DNA from: Lacibacter sp. H375
GTDB lineage: Bacteria > Bacteroidota > Bacteroidia > Chitinophagales > Chitinophagaceae
Length of the DNA: 64,000 nt
NCBI RefSeq assembly: GCF_037892425.1
Contig: NZ_JBBKTT010000001.1
Coordinates: forward strand, 1,984,001 to 2,048,000
Reading direction: 5' to 3'
Shown here in pieces: positions 35,264 through 44,394 of the stretch. A program made the translations under genes and the position numbers. Position 1 is the stretch's first letter. Every line of letters starts with the position of its first letter. A model generated the notes under the pieces. It saw only the letters and a list, made by a program, of their open reading frames with translations, searched no databases and was not told the DNA's origin.

Positions 35264-37828
35264 TTATTTATTTTCCAATACATCAGTGATACGATCACTC
35301 AGATCCTGCAAGTGCAGTTTCGTCATATTATCCGTGGTTAAAGGCAAGGCCAGTTTAATATCGTTGCGCAGTGTGCGTAATGTTCCTTTCAGAATTGAAT
35401 ACGCATCTGTGTTTTTGATATTAAGTGATGGTGAAATCTGTAACGTAATACCAAGACCACCAATTGAAAGCGGTGAAGCACCACCTGGCAATAATGTAAT
35501 GATACGCTCAACAAACATTTTCTGCAGGTTGCGGCGATATACATCTGTTGCTTTACGGTTATATACTTCGCTGAAGATTGCACGACGCAGATCGTCCATA
35601 ACTTCTGTTGCTTTGTAAGCATTGTTGCCAATGGCAGCTTCTGCTTCAAACAATTTTGTCATGGTTGAAGAACTGATAATGCGATTCAAAACAGATTCCT
35701 GTCTGTTTGCAATTACAACCTGTGGATTAATACCGGTACGACTAAAGATATCGTTGTTGATTAACCATGTTGGAGTTGTAAACAACTGCTGATTTAAGAA
35801 ACTCATTGCTTCTTTCTGTGTTGACTTTGGTGTGTACTCGTATACAGCACCTTCCTGTTCGCTCATCTTTGGTGTTTCATAAATACCACCAATATTTTTT
35901 GCAACATGGCCCATGTAACGTCCAAACTGTGTTTGTACCTGGTTGTACATTTCATCTAAACCTTCATAACTTTCATTTGCCTGCTTGGTCCAGTTGATCA
36001 GGTTCGGAACAATACGTTGAAGGTTTTTAATACCATAACCACTTGCTTTCATGGCATCGTTACCTAAGTCTTCGTTTTGTGAACGTGGATCATCTGGATT
36101 TGTTTCAGTACCAAACCAGTTACGTTTGTTCTTTAAACGTTCAGTGGTGAGTTTTTGCAACACTGGTACTTCTGCTTCTGCAGTTTTGTACTCAGGCATC
36201 CAACGATAACCCCACTCAATTGCCCACTTGTCATAATCACCAATGCGTGGGAACAAACCAATGCGTGTAATATTATCCTCCGGTTGTGCCACATAGTTAA
36301 AACGTGCATAGTCCATAATAGATGGTGTGTGGCCATTCGCTTCAACCCATTTTTTATTACGTAAACTATCAACAGGAACTGTAGAAGACGAACCGTAGTT
36401 ATGACGAAGCCCTAAAGTATGTCCAACTTCATGTGATGAAACAAAGCGAATCAGTTCGCCCATCAATGCATCTTCAAATACCATTGTACGTGAACCCGGA
36501 TCAACGGCAGCTGTTTGGATGAAATACCAGTTGCGTAAAAGGCTCATTACATTATGATACCAGTTGATATGGCTTTCCAGGATTTGTCCGCTGCGTGGAT
36601 CATGTACGTTAGGCCCACTTGCGTTTGCTACTTCACTTGGCTTGTAAACAATAGCACTGAAACGGGCATCTTCCAAACTCCACGTACTATCTTCCTGTGG
36701 AGTAGGAGCCATCTTTCCCATGATAGCATTTTTAAAACCTGCTTTTTCAAAGGCAGCCTGCCAATCATTTACACCTTGAATAAGATAGTTCACCCATTTC
36801 TTTGGTGTAGCAGGATCGATGTAATAAATGATGGGGTTCTTTGGTTCTACCAATTCACCACGCTTGTATTTTTCAATATCCTCCTCTTTTGGTTCAAGCT
36901 TCCAGCGTACGGCCATTTCAATTTCTTTTACACCCTGTGGGTTTGCATCAAAATCGGTATAGCGACGTGTAAAGAAGCCAACACGTGGATCGAAGTAACG
37001 GGGCTTTGCAGGAACTTTTGGTAACAACAACATAGAGCTGTTCAGTTCTAATGTAAAGTTGCCACTTCTGGCTTGCGCTGAAAAAGGATTTGTTTGTGCA
37101 CCCGGGGCAGCAGCACCACGGGAATATGTCTTAACCGTTTTTACTTCAATATTGATAGGGTAAGATTTGATGGTGTTGATATACGATTTATCTGCCTGCA
37201 CCGCACCCAACTGCAAACTTGATTTTGAACCGGTGCTGAAAAATAATACATCATTGTCACCTGCAACGAACTCAGTCATATCAATTACGGTAGAACGTGT
37301 ATTGCTGATAGAATCTCTGCCAAATGCAGCAACATTAAAGGTTTGCATAATGGGTTGAATGTTTGAATTCACCACTGCTTTATACATTCCATTTTCATCT
37401 GAACCACGTTGGTCAAATGATACTCTTCTTAAAAACACTCTGTTGTTTGGTCCTTTCTCAAAACGGATCACATTGTTATTTACAATATCACCTGCATAAC
37501 CTGAAAAACCATTGCTGAGACCTGCAGCCGATTTAGAAATGCGGGTTACAACAAGGATGTCTCTGTTTAACAATGAATCAGGTAATTCAAAATACCATTT
37601 GTCATCAACCATGTGTACTTTAAATAAGCCTTCATCAGTTTTGGCTTTATCGGTTATGACCTCTTTATAAGGTTTGGGCATTGAGGCACGTTGTGCCGTT
37701 GGTGGGGCACCTGTTGGTAATGGTGTTGGAGCACCTCCCGATGTGGGTACTGTGGGACGGTTTTGCGCCAGCCCTGCCGTTAAGCTACCTGCCAGCAGCA
37801 GCGATGCTAATGTTACATTTTTCATCAT
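35264..37828 (-). CDS. secreted zinc-dependent metalloprotease (DUF5117/DUF5118 type)
   Basis: An 854-residue exported protein with signal peptide MMKNVTLASLLLAGSLTAGLA and a Thr/Pro-rich linker. The zinc motif HEVGHTLGLRH starts at residue 466 (HEXXHXXGXXH, metzincin type), with E467 as catalytic base; a conserved Met-containing turn follows (SIMDYARFNY). The upstream regions match the layout of the DUF5118 and DUF5117 segments that accompany this metalloprotease in Bacteroidota. It is expected in the periplasm or outside. Substrate is unknown; it is transcribed divergently from exbB with a 300-bp gap. Confidence 0.92.
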   Translation of the reverse strand: MMKNVTLASLLLAGSLTAGLAQNRPTVPTSGGAPTPLPTGAPPTAQRASMPKPYKEVITDKAKTDEGLFKVHMVDDKWYFELPDSLLNRDILVVTRISKSAAGLSNGFSGYAGDIVNNNVIRFEKGPNNRVFLRRVSFDQRGSDENGMYKAVVNSNIQPIMQTFNVAAFGRDSISNTRSTVIDMTEFVAGDNDVLFFSTGSKSSLQLGAVQADKSYINTIKSYPINIEVKTVKTYSRGAAAPGAQTNPFSAQARSGNFTLELNSSMLLLPKVPAKPRYFDPRVGFFTRRYTDFDANPQGVKEIEMAVRWKLEPKEEDIEKYKRGELVEPKNPIIYYIDPATPKKWVNYLIQGVNDWQAAFEKAGFKNAIMGKMAPTPQEDSTWSLEDARFSAIVYKPSEVANASGPNVHDPRSGQILESHINWYHNVMSLLRNWYFIQTAAVDPGSRTMVFEDALMGELIRFVSSHEVGHTLGLRHNYGSSSTVPVDSLRNKKWVEANGHTPSIMDYARFNYVAQPEDNITRIGLFPRIGDYDKWAIEWGYRWMPEYKTAEAEVPVLQKLTTERLKNKRNWFGTETNPDDPRSQNEDLGNDAMKASGYGIKNLQRIVPNLINWTKQANESYEGLDEMYNQVQTQFGRYMGHVAKNIGGIYETPKMSEQEGAVYEYTPKSTQKEAMSFLNQQLFTTPTWLINNDIFSRTGINPQVVIANRQESVLNRIISSSTMTKLFEAEAAIGNNAYKATEVMDDLRRAIFSEVYNRKATDVYRRNLQKMFVERIITLLPGGASPLSIGGLGITLQISPSLNIKNTDAYSILKGTLRTLRNDIKLALPLTTDNMTKLHLQDLSDRITDVLENK

Positions 37829-38128
37829 ACTTTGATTGGTTTAAAAAATCGATTGAAATTAAATGGAATGCCCGAAACCACAGATATACAAAATGGGAGT
37901 GGAAAATGTTAGGTGTGAACGGACAAATATGATAAACGGCACAATCGTTTGCTGAAATAAACTAAAAAATTAAAATGGCGGGAAGTTGGTAAAAATAAAT
38001 ATTTCCCTAACTTGTGCCACCCGTACAGAGGGAATGGTTTGATTTTTTGAAAACGAAAATTTCATAGAATTGTACCACCATTTAAGAATAAAAAACTTAC
38101 TTAATTAAAAACCAAAAAATCAATTGTC
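37829..38128. other. divergent intergenic region, 300 bp
   Basis: No ORF or repeat of note. Toward exbB, TTTG at 38038-38041 and TAGAATTG at 38065-38072 resemble a Bacteroidota -33/-7 pair (one mismatch to TAnnTTTG, 23-base spacer), about 55 bases before the exbB ATG. This is a candidate promoter; the metalloprotease promoter is not located. Confidence 0.4.
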
Positions 38129-38986
38129 ATGGCTGAAACTAAACCAACGGCAGCAAAGGCTGCAACTTCAGGTCAAGCAAAGCAGAGCAGCAACGTTATC
38201 TCTTGGGTAGCGCCAATCGTTTGTATCATTGCCGGTTATTTAATCTGGCGTTTCATCTTAGGTAACGCAAGCGGGTTTAAAGAGCCTGATACTTCAGGTG
38301 CTTGGTTCTGGCCAAAACATCACACACCAATTGGCGAGATGAACAAGATCTATGAAGGTGGTATCATCGTTCCTTTTCTGATTGGCTTGTTTTTAATGGT
38401 AATTGTATTCTCTATTGAGCGTTACCTCACAATCCGCAAAGCAATGGGTGCTGGAAATGCAACTGATTTTATCCGTAAAGTTCAGTATCACCTCGCAAAC
38501 AAGAATATTGACGCTGCAATTGCAGAGTGCGATAAGCAAAAAGGTTCTGTTGGTAATGTTATGAAAGCGGGTTTGAAAAAATACCGTGAAATGACAGGGG
38601 AGACAGTAATGGATCATGAACAGAAAATCCAGGCTATTCAAAAAGAAGTAGAAGAAGCAACTGCGTTAGAATTACCGATGCTTTCTAAAAACCTCGTATT
38701 CTTATCAACTATTACTTCACTGGGTACATTGATCGCCCTGTTAGGTACTGTATTAGGTATGATCCGCTCATTCAGTGCCTTAGGTGCTGCTGGTGGTGGC
38801 GGCGATGCAACTGCCTTGGCGATTGGTATCTCTGAAGCCTTGTATAACACAGCTTTGGGTATTGCTACATCATCATTTGCATTGATCATGTACAACGTAT
38901 TTACAACAAAGATCGATGCTATCACTTATGGCATCGATGAAACTAGCTTTACATTAACTCAAAGTTTTGCAACTCAGTACAAGTAA
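38129..38986 (+). CDS. exbB: ExbB/MotA/TolQ-family proton channel
   Basis: A 285-residue inner-membrane protein. Transmembrane helices are at about 24-44, 78-98, 192-212 and 232-255. The MotA_TolQ_ExbB domain is recognisable from NLVFLSTITSLGTLIALLGTVLGMIRSF (about 190-218) and ALAIGISEALYNTALGIATSSFALIMYN, with a small-residue GAAGGGGDATA loop. ExbB forms the pentameric channel that energises TonB. It is the first of exbB-exbD-exbD-tonB with 62-, 30- and 51-base gaps. Confidence 0.95.
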   Translation: MAETKPTAAKAATSGQAKQSSNVISWVAPIVCIIAGYLIWRFILGNASGFKEPDTSGAWFWPKHHTPIGEMNKIYEGGIIVPFLIGLFLMVIVFSIERYLTIRKAMGAGNATDFIRKVQYHLANKNIDAAIAECDKQKGSVGNVMKAGLKKYREMTGETVMDHEQKIQAIQKEVEEATALELPMLSKNLVFLSTITSLGTLIALLGTVLGMIRSFSALGAAGGGGDATALAIGISEALYNTALGIATSSFALIMYNVFTTKIDAITYGIDETSFTLTQSFATQYK

Positions 38987-39048
38987 TTGATTGAATGTTT
39001 ATGGATTTTTTGAATTATTGAATCTTTCATTACAAAACTGGTAAGTAA

Positions 39049-39717
39049 ATGTCTAAACTTAATAAAATTGCCAAAAAAAGTACTTGGGTGGATATGACAG
39101 CCTTCGTGGATCTGTCGTTTCTGATCCTTACTTTCTTTATGCTGGCAACAAAATTTAAGCCACCTGAGGTGCTGAAAATTCAAAACCCTCACTCAGTATC
39201 TTCGATTAATCAACCGGAGAAAGATGTGTTTAAGGTTTCGTTTGATAAAGACGGCAAAGTGTTTATCAGCTTCAGTCCTGATAAGGAAGGCAAGGAAAAA
39301 GCGCAGCTCACTGCGGAAGTGTTAAACCGCCAGAAAGGGTTAGGTCTCACTCCTGCGGAAATTTCAAACTTTGTAAATTTCTCAGTTGGCGGTATTGGAG
39401 TGCCTGTAACACAATTGAAAAGTTTCCTGGCGCTTAATGATGCTCAGTATAAAGAGTTTTCTCAACCTGGTATTCCTGTTAAAGACACGTTGAACAATCA
39501 GTTAAATGATTATTTAAACGCTTTAATTACAGGTACAGGTGGACGCAAGCCAGAAAACGTGATGTTGAATGGAGATAATGGAACAGAGTATCCTTATTTT
39601 AAGAATGTACTTGCTGCATTTAAAAAGAACGGTATTTTTTCCTTTAAGCTTATTACAGCATTAGAAGGTGTGCCAAGCGGAACGCCTCTTTATAAAAAGC
39701 AGAGAGAAGGTAAGTAA
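39049..39717 (+). CDS. exbD: ExbD-family biopolymer transport protein (1)
   Basis: A 222-residue single-pass protein. Its short N-terminus ends in a transmembrane helix VDMTAFVDLSFLILTFFMLATKF with D21 as the proton-carrying aspartate of ExbD/TolR. The periplasmic part (about 45-222) is longer than in the other two ExbDs of this cluster and includes an extra segment (NRQKGLGLTPAEISNFV..., about 85-150). It works with ExbB. It is the more divergent of the three paralogues. Confidence 0.92.
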   Translation: MSKLNKIAKKSTWVDMTAFVDLSFLILTFFMLATKFKPPEVLKIQNPHSVSSINQPEKDVFKVSFDKDGKVFISFSPDKEGKEKAQLTAEVLNRQKGLGLTPAEISNFVNFSVGGIGVPVTQLKSFLALNDAQYKEFSQPGIPVKDTLNNQLNDYLNALITGTGGRKPENVMLNGDNGTEYPYFKNVLAAFKKNGIFSFKLITALEGVPSGTPLYKKQREGK

Positions 39718-39747
39718 ACAACATTTTTAACTTTAATAACAAACGCT

Positions 39748-40311
39748 ATGGGAGCAGATGTATCAGCACCGGATAGTGGGGGGCATAAGAAAGGCCCCGG
39801 GGTCAAGAAACAAGCCCGTAAAGATACCAAGGTGGATATGACGCCGATGGTGGATCTGGGGTTCCTGTTAATTACCTTTTTTATCTTTACTACAACAATG
39901 AGCACGCCTAAGGCCTTTAAGCTCAATGTTCCGGATGATAGTGCTAAAGAGGAGGAACAAAATCAGGCGAAAGCGTCAGGTGCGTTTACTGTGTTGTTAG
40001 GTAAGGAGAATCACATTTATTATTATGAAGGACAATTGGCCGAGGACGGATCCAATTTCAAGTCTTCTAATTTTAAAGATATTAGAGCCGAATTACTCAG
40101 GAAAAAGGCAAATACGCCTGAAAAAGATCTTGTAATCATTATTAAGCCAAACGACAATTCTGTTTATAAGAATGTAGTGGATATGCTTGATGAAATGCAG
40201 ATCACTGACATTAAGCGATATGCGATTGTTGACATTTTTCCAGTTGAAGTAGACTTAATCAACCTTACAGAAGGAACTGCTCCTGCTGCTCCTCCTGCCG
40301 GTGGAAAATAG
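39748..40311 (+). CDS. exbD: ExbD-family biopolymer transport protein (2)
   Basis: A 187-residue single-pass protein with a lysine-rich cytoplasmic tail, then VDMTPMVDLGFLLITFFIFTTTM with D36 as the functional aspartate. The periplasmic domain includes VIIKPNDNSVYKNVVDMLDEMQI, the ExbD/TolR C-terminal fold. It is the closest relative of the third ExbD at 41331, sharing MVDLGFLLITFFIFTT. Second of the two ExbDs between exbB and tonB. Confidence 0.94.
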   Translation: MGADVSAPDSGGHKKGPGVKKQARKDTKVDMTPMVDLGFLLITFFIFTTTMSTPKAFKLNVPDDSAKEEEQNQAKASGAFTVLLGKENHIYYYEGQLAEDGSNFKSSNFKDIRAELLRKKANTPEKDLVIIIKPNDNSVYKNVVDMLDEMQITDIKRYAIVDIFPVEVDLINLTEGTAPAAPPAGGK

Positions 40312-40362
40312 TTTATGGAAAAAAAGCAAACAAGCATCTAATTCTAAACACAACTGTTAATT

Positions 40363-41190
40363 ATGGAAGTAAATAAAATATTAAGTGCCGATTTTCTTGA
40401 TATCCTTTTCGACGAAAGGAACAAGGAATATGGTGCTTATGAACTCCGCAAAAACTACCAGAAGAGGTTAACTACCGCTCTGTTAGTAACAGCTGGCGCA
40501 GCTTTGCTGATTTTCCTGATGGTAATCGTAGGTCGTAGCGTTGGCGACAGTGAAAAGAGCAAAGTAAAAGTGCAGGACGTTACACTTGCGGAAATTAAGC
40601 CGGAAGAGCAGCAAAAAATTGAGCCGCCTCCACCGCCTCCTCCAAAACAGGAGCCACCAAAAATTGAGATCACTAAGTTTACGCCTCCTAAAATTGTAGA
40701 AGACGAAAAATTTGATGAGAAGCAAGAAGTGAAAGAAGTGGAAGAAATTACCAACGTAGGTAAAATTGACCAGGAAGGTATCAAGGATCCAGAAATTGTG
40801 AATCCTCCAAAAGTGGAAGAAGAAACAAAAGTAGTGGAAGCTCCAAAAGAAGATCCTAACCAGGTATTTACTAAAGTGGAAGTTGAAGCCCAGTTCCCCG
40901 GTGGTGAAGGAAAATGGAATCAATATGTACAACGTGAAGTAGAAAAAAACATCGACGATTTGGTTGATGATGGTCAAGCTGGTACATGTGAAGTTCAGTT
41001 CATCGTGGATAAAGAAGGTAACGTAAGTAACGTGGAAGCATTATCAATGAAAGGTTCTAAATTAGCAGAAGTAGCGGTAAACGCTATCAAGCGTGGACCT
41101 AAATGGATACCAGCTATTCAAAACGGCCGCCAGGTAAAAGCATGGCGTCGTCAAAAGATTACGTTCCGTCTTCCAGACGAACAACCTTAA
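40363..41190 (+). CDS. tonB: TonB-family energy transducer (paralogue 2)
   Basis: A 275-residue protein: N-terminal DFLDILFDERNKEYGAYELR, a transmembrane helix (about 39-55), a proline/glutamate/lysine spacer beginning EPPPPPPPKQEPP (about 86-98), and a C-terminal TonB domain with FPGGEGKWNQYVQREVEKN and VQFIVDKEGNVSNVEAL. It lies directly after exbD, so it is the transducer that fits the local ExbBD. Its N-terminus is strikingly like that of the TonB at 15885. A strong terminator follows. Confidence 0.93.
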   Translation: MEVNKILSADFLDILFDERNKEYGAYELRKNYQKRLTTALLVTAGAALLIFLMVIVGRSVGDSEKSKVKVQDVTLAEIKPEEQQKIEPPPPPPPKQEPPKIEITKFTPPKIVEDEKFDEKQEVKEVEEITNVGKIDQEGIKDPEIVNPPKVEEETKVVEAPKEDPNQVFTKVEVEAQFPGGEGKWNQYVQREVEKNIDDLVDDGQAGTCEVQFIVDKEGNVSNVEALSMKGSKLAEVAVNAIKRGPKWIPAIQNGRQVKAWRRQKITFRLPDEQP

Positions 41191-41221
41191 GACCTTTTCA
41201 AGAAGGAATATACAAGCAAGT

Positions 41222-41250
41222 TCCCCATCGGATTTCCGATGGGGATTTTT
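41222..41250 (+). terminator. rho-independent terminator after tonB
   Basis: TCCCCATCGG (41222-41231), loop ATTT, CCGATGGGGA (41236-41245), then five T. A 10-bp perfect stem. Confidence 0.9.
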
Positions 41251-41330
41251 GTTTCTGTGTGAGATGTGGTGAAGATATTTTCTTCTTATGGAATCATCTT
41301 CTTTTCACATCTCAATTGAAAACAAAGCTT

Positions 41331-41801
41331 ATGGATGCAATTAATCAAGCCAACAAAAGATCACTCAACATTGATTTCGCTCCAATGGTTGATCTAGGAT
41401 TTCTGCTCATCACCTTTTTTATATTTACGACAAAACTTACAGAAGCAAAAGCATTTCAATTGCATGTACCAGACGACACACCGGTTAAAACCCCTGTGAA
41501 CACGCCAGAATCTTCAACTATCACTTTGCAACTGAAGGGAAATGGTGTGGTTGACTATTATGAAGGGTTCGAGCAAACGCCCTTACAAAAAGGAACACTT
41601 ACTCTGTATGCACAAAATTCTTTACGAACTCATTTAATTGACAAACGCAACCGTATTTTTCAAAAACTTGGCACGGATTCAAACTATGTTGTTCTTATTG
41701 AGCCAACCACGAAAACCTCCTACAAGGAAGTGATTGATGTGCTGGATGAAATGCAAATCCTTGCTATTGGCAAATACGTTTTGCTCGACAGCAAGCAGTA
41801 A
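41331..41801 (+). CDS. exbD: ExbD-family biopolymer transport protein (3)
   Basis: A 156-residue ExbD starting at 41331 (MDAINQANKRSLNIDFAPMV). D21 in APMVDLGFLLITFFIFTTKL is the functional aspartate; the C-terminal YKEVIDVLDEMQILAIGKYVLLD matches ExbD2. The longer ORF from 41103 overlaps tonB and the terminator and is rejected. It lies beyond the tonB terminator, so it is transcribed separately or by readthrough. With two ExbDs upstream it may form an alternative channel assembly. Confidence 0.92.
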   Translation: MDAINQANKRSLNIDFAPMVDLGFLLITFFIFTTKLTEAKAFQLHVPDDTPVKTPVNTPESSTITLQLKGNGVVDYYEGFEQTPLQKGTLTLYAQNSLRTHLIDKRNRIFQKLGTDSNYVVLIEPTTKTSYKEVIDVLDEMQILAIGKYVLLDSKQ

Positions 41802-41827
41802 AAGTAGTGCAGCTTGTCTGCAACCGT

Positions 41828-41835
41828 TAAATTTG
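41828..41835 (+). promoter_or_regulatory. candidate -7 element upstream of mnmE
   Basis: TAAATTTG fits TAnnTTTG exactly and ends 4 bases before the mnmE ATG. If used, transcription would begin at or just beside the start codon, giving a nearly leaderless message. No clear -33 partner. Confidence 0.3.
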
Positions 41836-41839
41836 CAGC

Positions 41840-43219
41840 ATGCTCGGAAAATTATCTGGTTGGGACGATACAATTGTTGCGCTTGCAACACCAAATGGTG
41901 TAGGTGCCATTGGGGTTATCCGTTTAAGCGGACCAAAGACGATTGATATCGTTAATCAATTGTTTCCTTCAAAAGATCTTTCAAAACAATCTTCACATAC
42001 CATTCATGTAGGTTTTTTGAAAGATGGAGAAAAAGTACTCGATGAGGTAGTTGTTTCGCTGTTTAAAAATCCTAAGAGTTACACAGGTGAAGATGTGATT
42101 GAAATTTCCTGTCATGGTTCTCCGTATATCCAGGAGCAGGTGATCAATACAATTATAAAGCATGGTGCTCGTTTAGCAAAGCCCGGTGAATTTACACAGC
42201 GTGCTTTCTTAAAAGGCAAACTTGATCTTACACAAGCAGAAGCAGTAGCCGATCTAATTGCCAGCAATACTGAAGCATCACAAAAAACAGCTCTGCATAA
42301 TATACGTGGTGGGTTTTCAACTGTATTAAAAGAGTTGAGAGAGCAACTGATCACTTTTTCCGCATTGATTGAGCTGGAACTTGATTTTTCGCAGGAAGAT
42401 GTTGAGTTTGCCGATCGTACAAAATTTTATGAACTCATTTATCGCTCACAGAAAGTAACAACTGATCTGTTACAATCTTTTCAATTAGGTAATGTGATCA
42501 AGAATGGGGTAAGTGTTGCGATTGTAGGCAAACCCAATGCAGGCAAATCAACATTGCTAAATACATTGTTGAATGAAAACCGTGCAATTGTGAGTGAGAT
42601 TGCAGGGACTACCCGAGATACAATTGAGGAAGTGATCAACATAAATGGTATTCTTTTTCGTTTGATCGATACAGCAGGTATACGCAAGAGTAATGATGCC
42701 ATTGAAGTGATAGGTGTAGAAAAAAGCATGGAAAAAATGCAGCAGGCTGATCTTGTGCTTTATCTCTTCGATGTAAATACAGAATCAAAAGCCGACCTGG
42801 AAACTGCTTTGCTGCAAGTTCAGGAACAAAACAAAAGCTATTTACTCATCGGTAATAAGGTTGATATACTTGGTGAAGATGCAGCACAACAAAAATATCC
42901 TGGTGATGGTGTTTACTTTATTGCCGCTAAATCAAACAAACATATTGATGTATTGAAAGAGCGCCTGGTTGATAAAGTGGTGCAGGGAACCATACAAACC
43001 GAAAGCACCATTGTTACCAATGCACGGCATTATACAGCTTTGCAGGAAGTAGAAAAATCATTGAACGATATTAAAGCAGGATTAGATAATCAATTACCAG
43101 GTGATCTGCTGGCATTGGATATTCGACGTTGTCTGCATTTTCTTGGTGAGATTACAGGTGAGATCACAAATGAAGACCGGTTGGATTATATCTTTAGTAA
43201 GTTTTGTATCGGCAAATAA
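41840..43219 (+). CDS. mnmE: tRNA uridine-5-carboxymethylaminomethyl modification GTPase
   Basis: A 459-residue GTPase that, with MnmG, modifies wobble uridine 34 of certain tRNAs. N-terminal folate-binding domain begins DTIVALATPNGVGAIGVIRLSG. The G domain has the P-loop GKPNAGKST (from G230), EIAGTTRDTIEE and DTAGIRKSND, and the NKVD specificity motif. The C-terminal CIGK (C456 to K459) is the family's catalytic cysteine motif. All key residues are intact and length is normal. Confidence 0.97.
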   Translation: MLGKLSGWDDTIVALATPNGVGAIGVIRLSGPKTIDIVNQLFPSKDLSKQSSHTIHVGFLKDGEKVLDEVVVSLFKNPKSYTGEDVIEISCHGSPYIQEQVINTIIKHGARLAKPGEFTQRAFLKGKLDLTQAEAVADLIASNTEASQKTALHNIRGGFSTVLKELREQLITFSALIELELDFSQEDVEFADRTKFYELIYRSQKVTTDLLQSFQLGNVIKNGVSVAIVGKPNAGKSTLLNTLLNENRAIVSEIAGTTRDTIEEVININGILFRLIDTAGIRKSNDAIEVIGVEKSMEKMQQADLVLYLFDVNTESKADLETALLQVQEQNKSYLLIGNKVDILGEDAAQQKYPGDGVYFIAAKSNKHIDVLKERLVDKVVQGTIQTESTIVTNARHYTALQEVEKSLNDIKAGLDNQLPGDLLALDIRRCLHFLGEITGEITNEDRLDYIFSKFCIGK

Positions 43220-43247
43220 AAAGAGCGTCGCCTGAAAAAAGCAACGC
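43217..43247 (-). terminator. terminator for the downstream minus-strand lipoprotein gene
   Basis: On the minus strand GCGTTGC (43247-43241) pairs with GCGACGC (43231-43225) with one G-T pair, followed by TCTTTTTATTT. It lies just past the end of the lipoprotein gene at 43275. Confidence 0.6.
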
Positions 43248-43274
43248 CGAAACCAAAACAACTGCATGAGAAAA

Positions 43275-43781
43275 TTAGGGAATGTCGATACTCCTTATCG
43301 TACATTCATTGATGATTTTACCTGTGCCGTATTTATCCCAAAACACCACTTGTATGTTGTAATTCTTTTCCCATTCCATCGGCTTGCCGGTATTAATGGT
43401 GCATTTTAATCTTGTTGCTGACTCTCTTTTAAAAACATCTTTGTCTGCAAAAAGATCTTTTTCCTCCAACAGAGTTTTTCCATTTTCATCGGTGATGCGT
43501 AACGAACAACCTGCTGATACGTTACCGTTCTTTTCAATCATCCCGTCAATTTCATCATTCACCAGCACAAAACTTTCACCAAGCGGAATATCTGTATGCC
43601 CCAGCACTTCGTTGTTCATTACCAGGAAAACCGACTTAGGTTGCATGTTGGTATACTGTGCAGTTAAACCCGTGTTGAAATCTTTTGTAATACCTGCTAT
43701 CTTTTTAGCGCCACAAGAAACAAAGACGATTGAAAGAAAGAGGCAGGATGCCGCCGGTAAAAATTTTACCGGCCAGTTCAT
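43275..43781 (-). CDS. hypothetical lipoprotein, 168 aa
   Basis: The start at 43781 gives MNWPVKFLPAASCLFLSIVF then lipobox VFVSC; the longer ORF to 43868 lacks a signal at its end. The mature part is beta-rich with alternating acidic and hydrophobic residues. No recognised domain. It is convergent with mnmE and has its own terminator. The neighbour upstream on the same strand is the decayed response regulator locus, about 210 bases away. Confidence 0.6.
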   Translation of the reverse strand: MNWPVKFLPAASCLFLSIVFVSCGAKKIAGITKDFNTGLTAQYTNMQPKSVFLVMNNEVLGHTDIPLGESFVLVNDEIDGMIEKNGNVSAGCSLRITDENGKTLLEEKDLFADKDVFKRESATRLKCTINTGKPMEWEKNYNIQVVFWDKYGTGKIINECTIRSIDIP

Positions 43782-43994
43782 CGTGCATGATAAGATATTA
43801 AGGGTGTTTTTCAGCAGCATATGGCCGTTAAGCCACTCGTATTTATTGTTTCTGTCCTGCAAATACATAAGGTGTTTTTCTTTGTTAAATCAACAATGTA
43901 AAAGTGCAACAAACAAAAAAGAAGTAAAAACTTATGAATGCGAATGGCTGTTTTTGACAGGCGAAGTGTAGAAAAAGAAGATTGAAGCGAAAGG

Positions 43995-44394
43995 TTAATC
44001 GGCCAGCATTTCCTGGATGGCTTCTTTTGTGAGAGGTTTGAGAAATTCTTTTTTCACAATAGGAAAGCTTTTTAGCTTTCAGCCGGTCCTCATGATAAAC
44101 GGAGGAAGTATAGAGATAAACATTTGTATGAAAATGATTGCGCTGCTCCAGCTGATCGATCTTTTTCAGAAACTCCCAGCCATCCATCAAAGGCATATTA
44201 ATATCCAATAGAATAATATCAGGCAACGATTGTTTTTGATTCAATTTGTTTTCGATATAACGCAGGGCTTCATATGGATTTGTAAACGCATCAATGATTG
44301 CATTCGGCAAATACATCGATATAATTTCCCTGCTGAGAAAATTATTGATAACATCGTCATCGATCAGCAAAATATGTTTCACCTGGTCATTCAT
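43995..44394 (-). pseudogene. CheY-like response regulator, frameshifted near the C-terminus
   Basis: The reading frame starts at 44394 with MNDQVKHILLIDDDVINNFL and keeps the receiver features DDD, phosphoacceptor in IILLDINMPLMDG and TSS near the end. After LKAK a run of five A in GCTAAAAAGC carries one base too many. Removing one A restores the expected end (SFPIVKKEFLKPLTKEA, then stop at 43995), typical of this family. As written, the frame instead runs to 43885 with a nonsense tail of about 60 residues. Its ATG overlaps the kinase stop by 4 bases (ATGA), so they are an operon. It could be a real lesion, a phase-variable tract or a sequencing error. Confidence 0.75.

Noticed and set aside
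41103-41330. N-terminal extension of the third ExbD
   Set aside because: It overlaps tonB and a strong terminator and is unrelated to ExbD; the conserved N-terminus starts at 41331.
43885-44100. Programmed ribosomal frameshift at the AAAAAG in the response regulator
   Set aside because: AAA-AAG favours a -1 slip, but the frame needed to restore the C-terminus is +1, and -1 meets a stop within five codons. A simple base insertion is the better reading.
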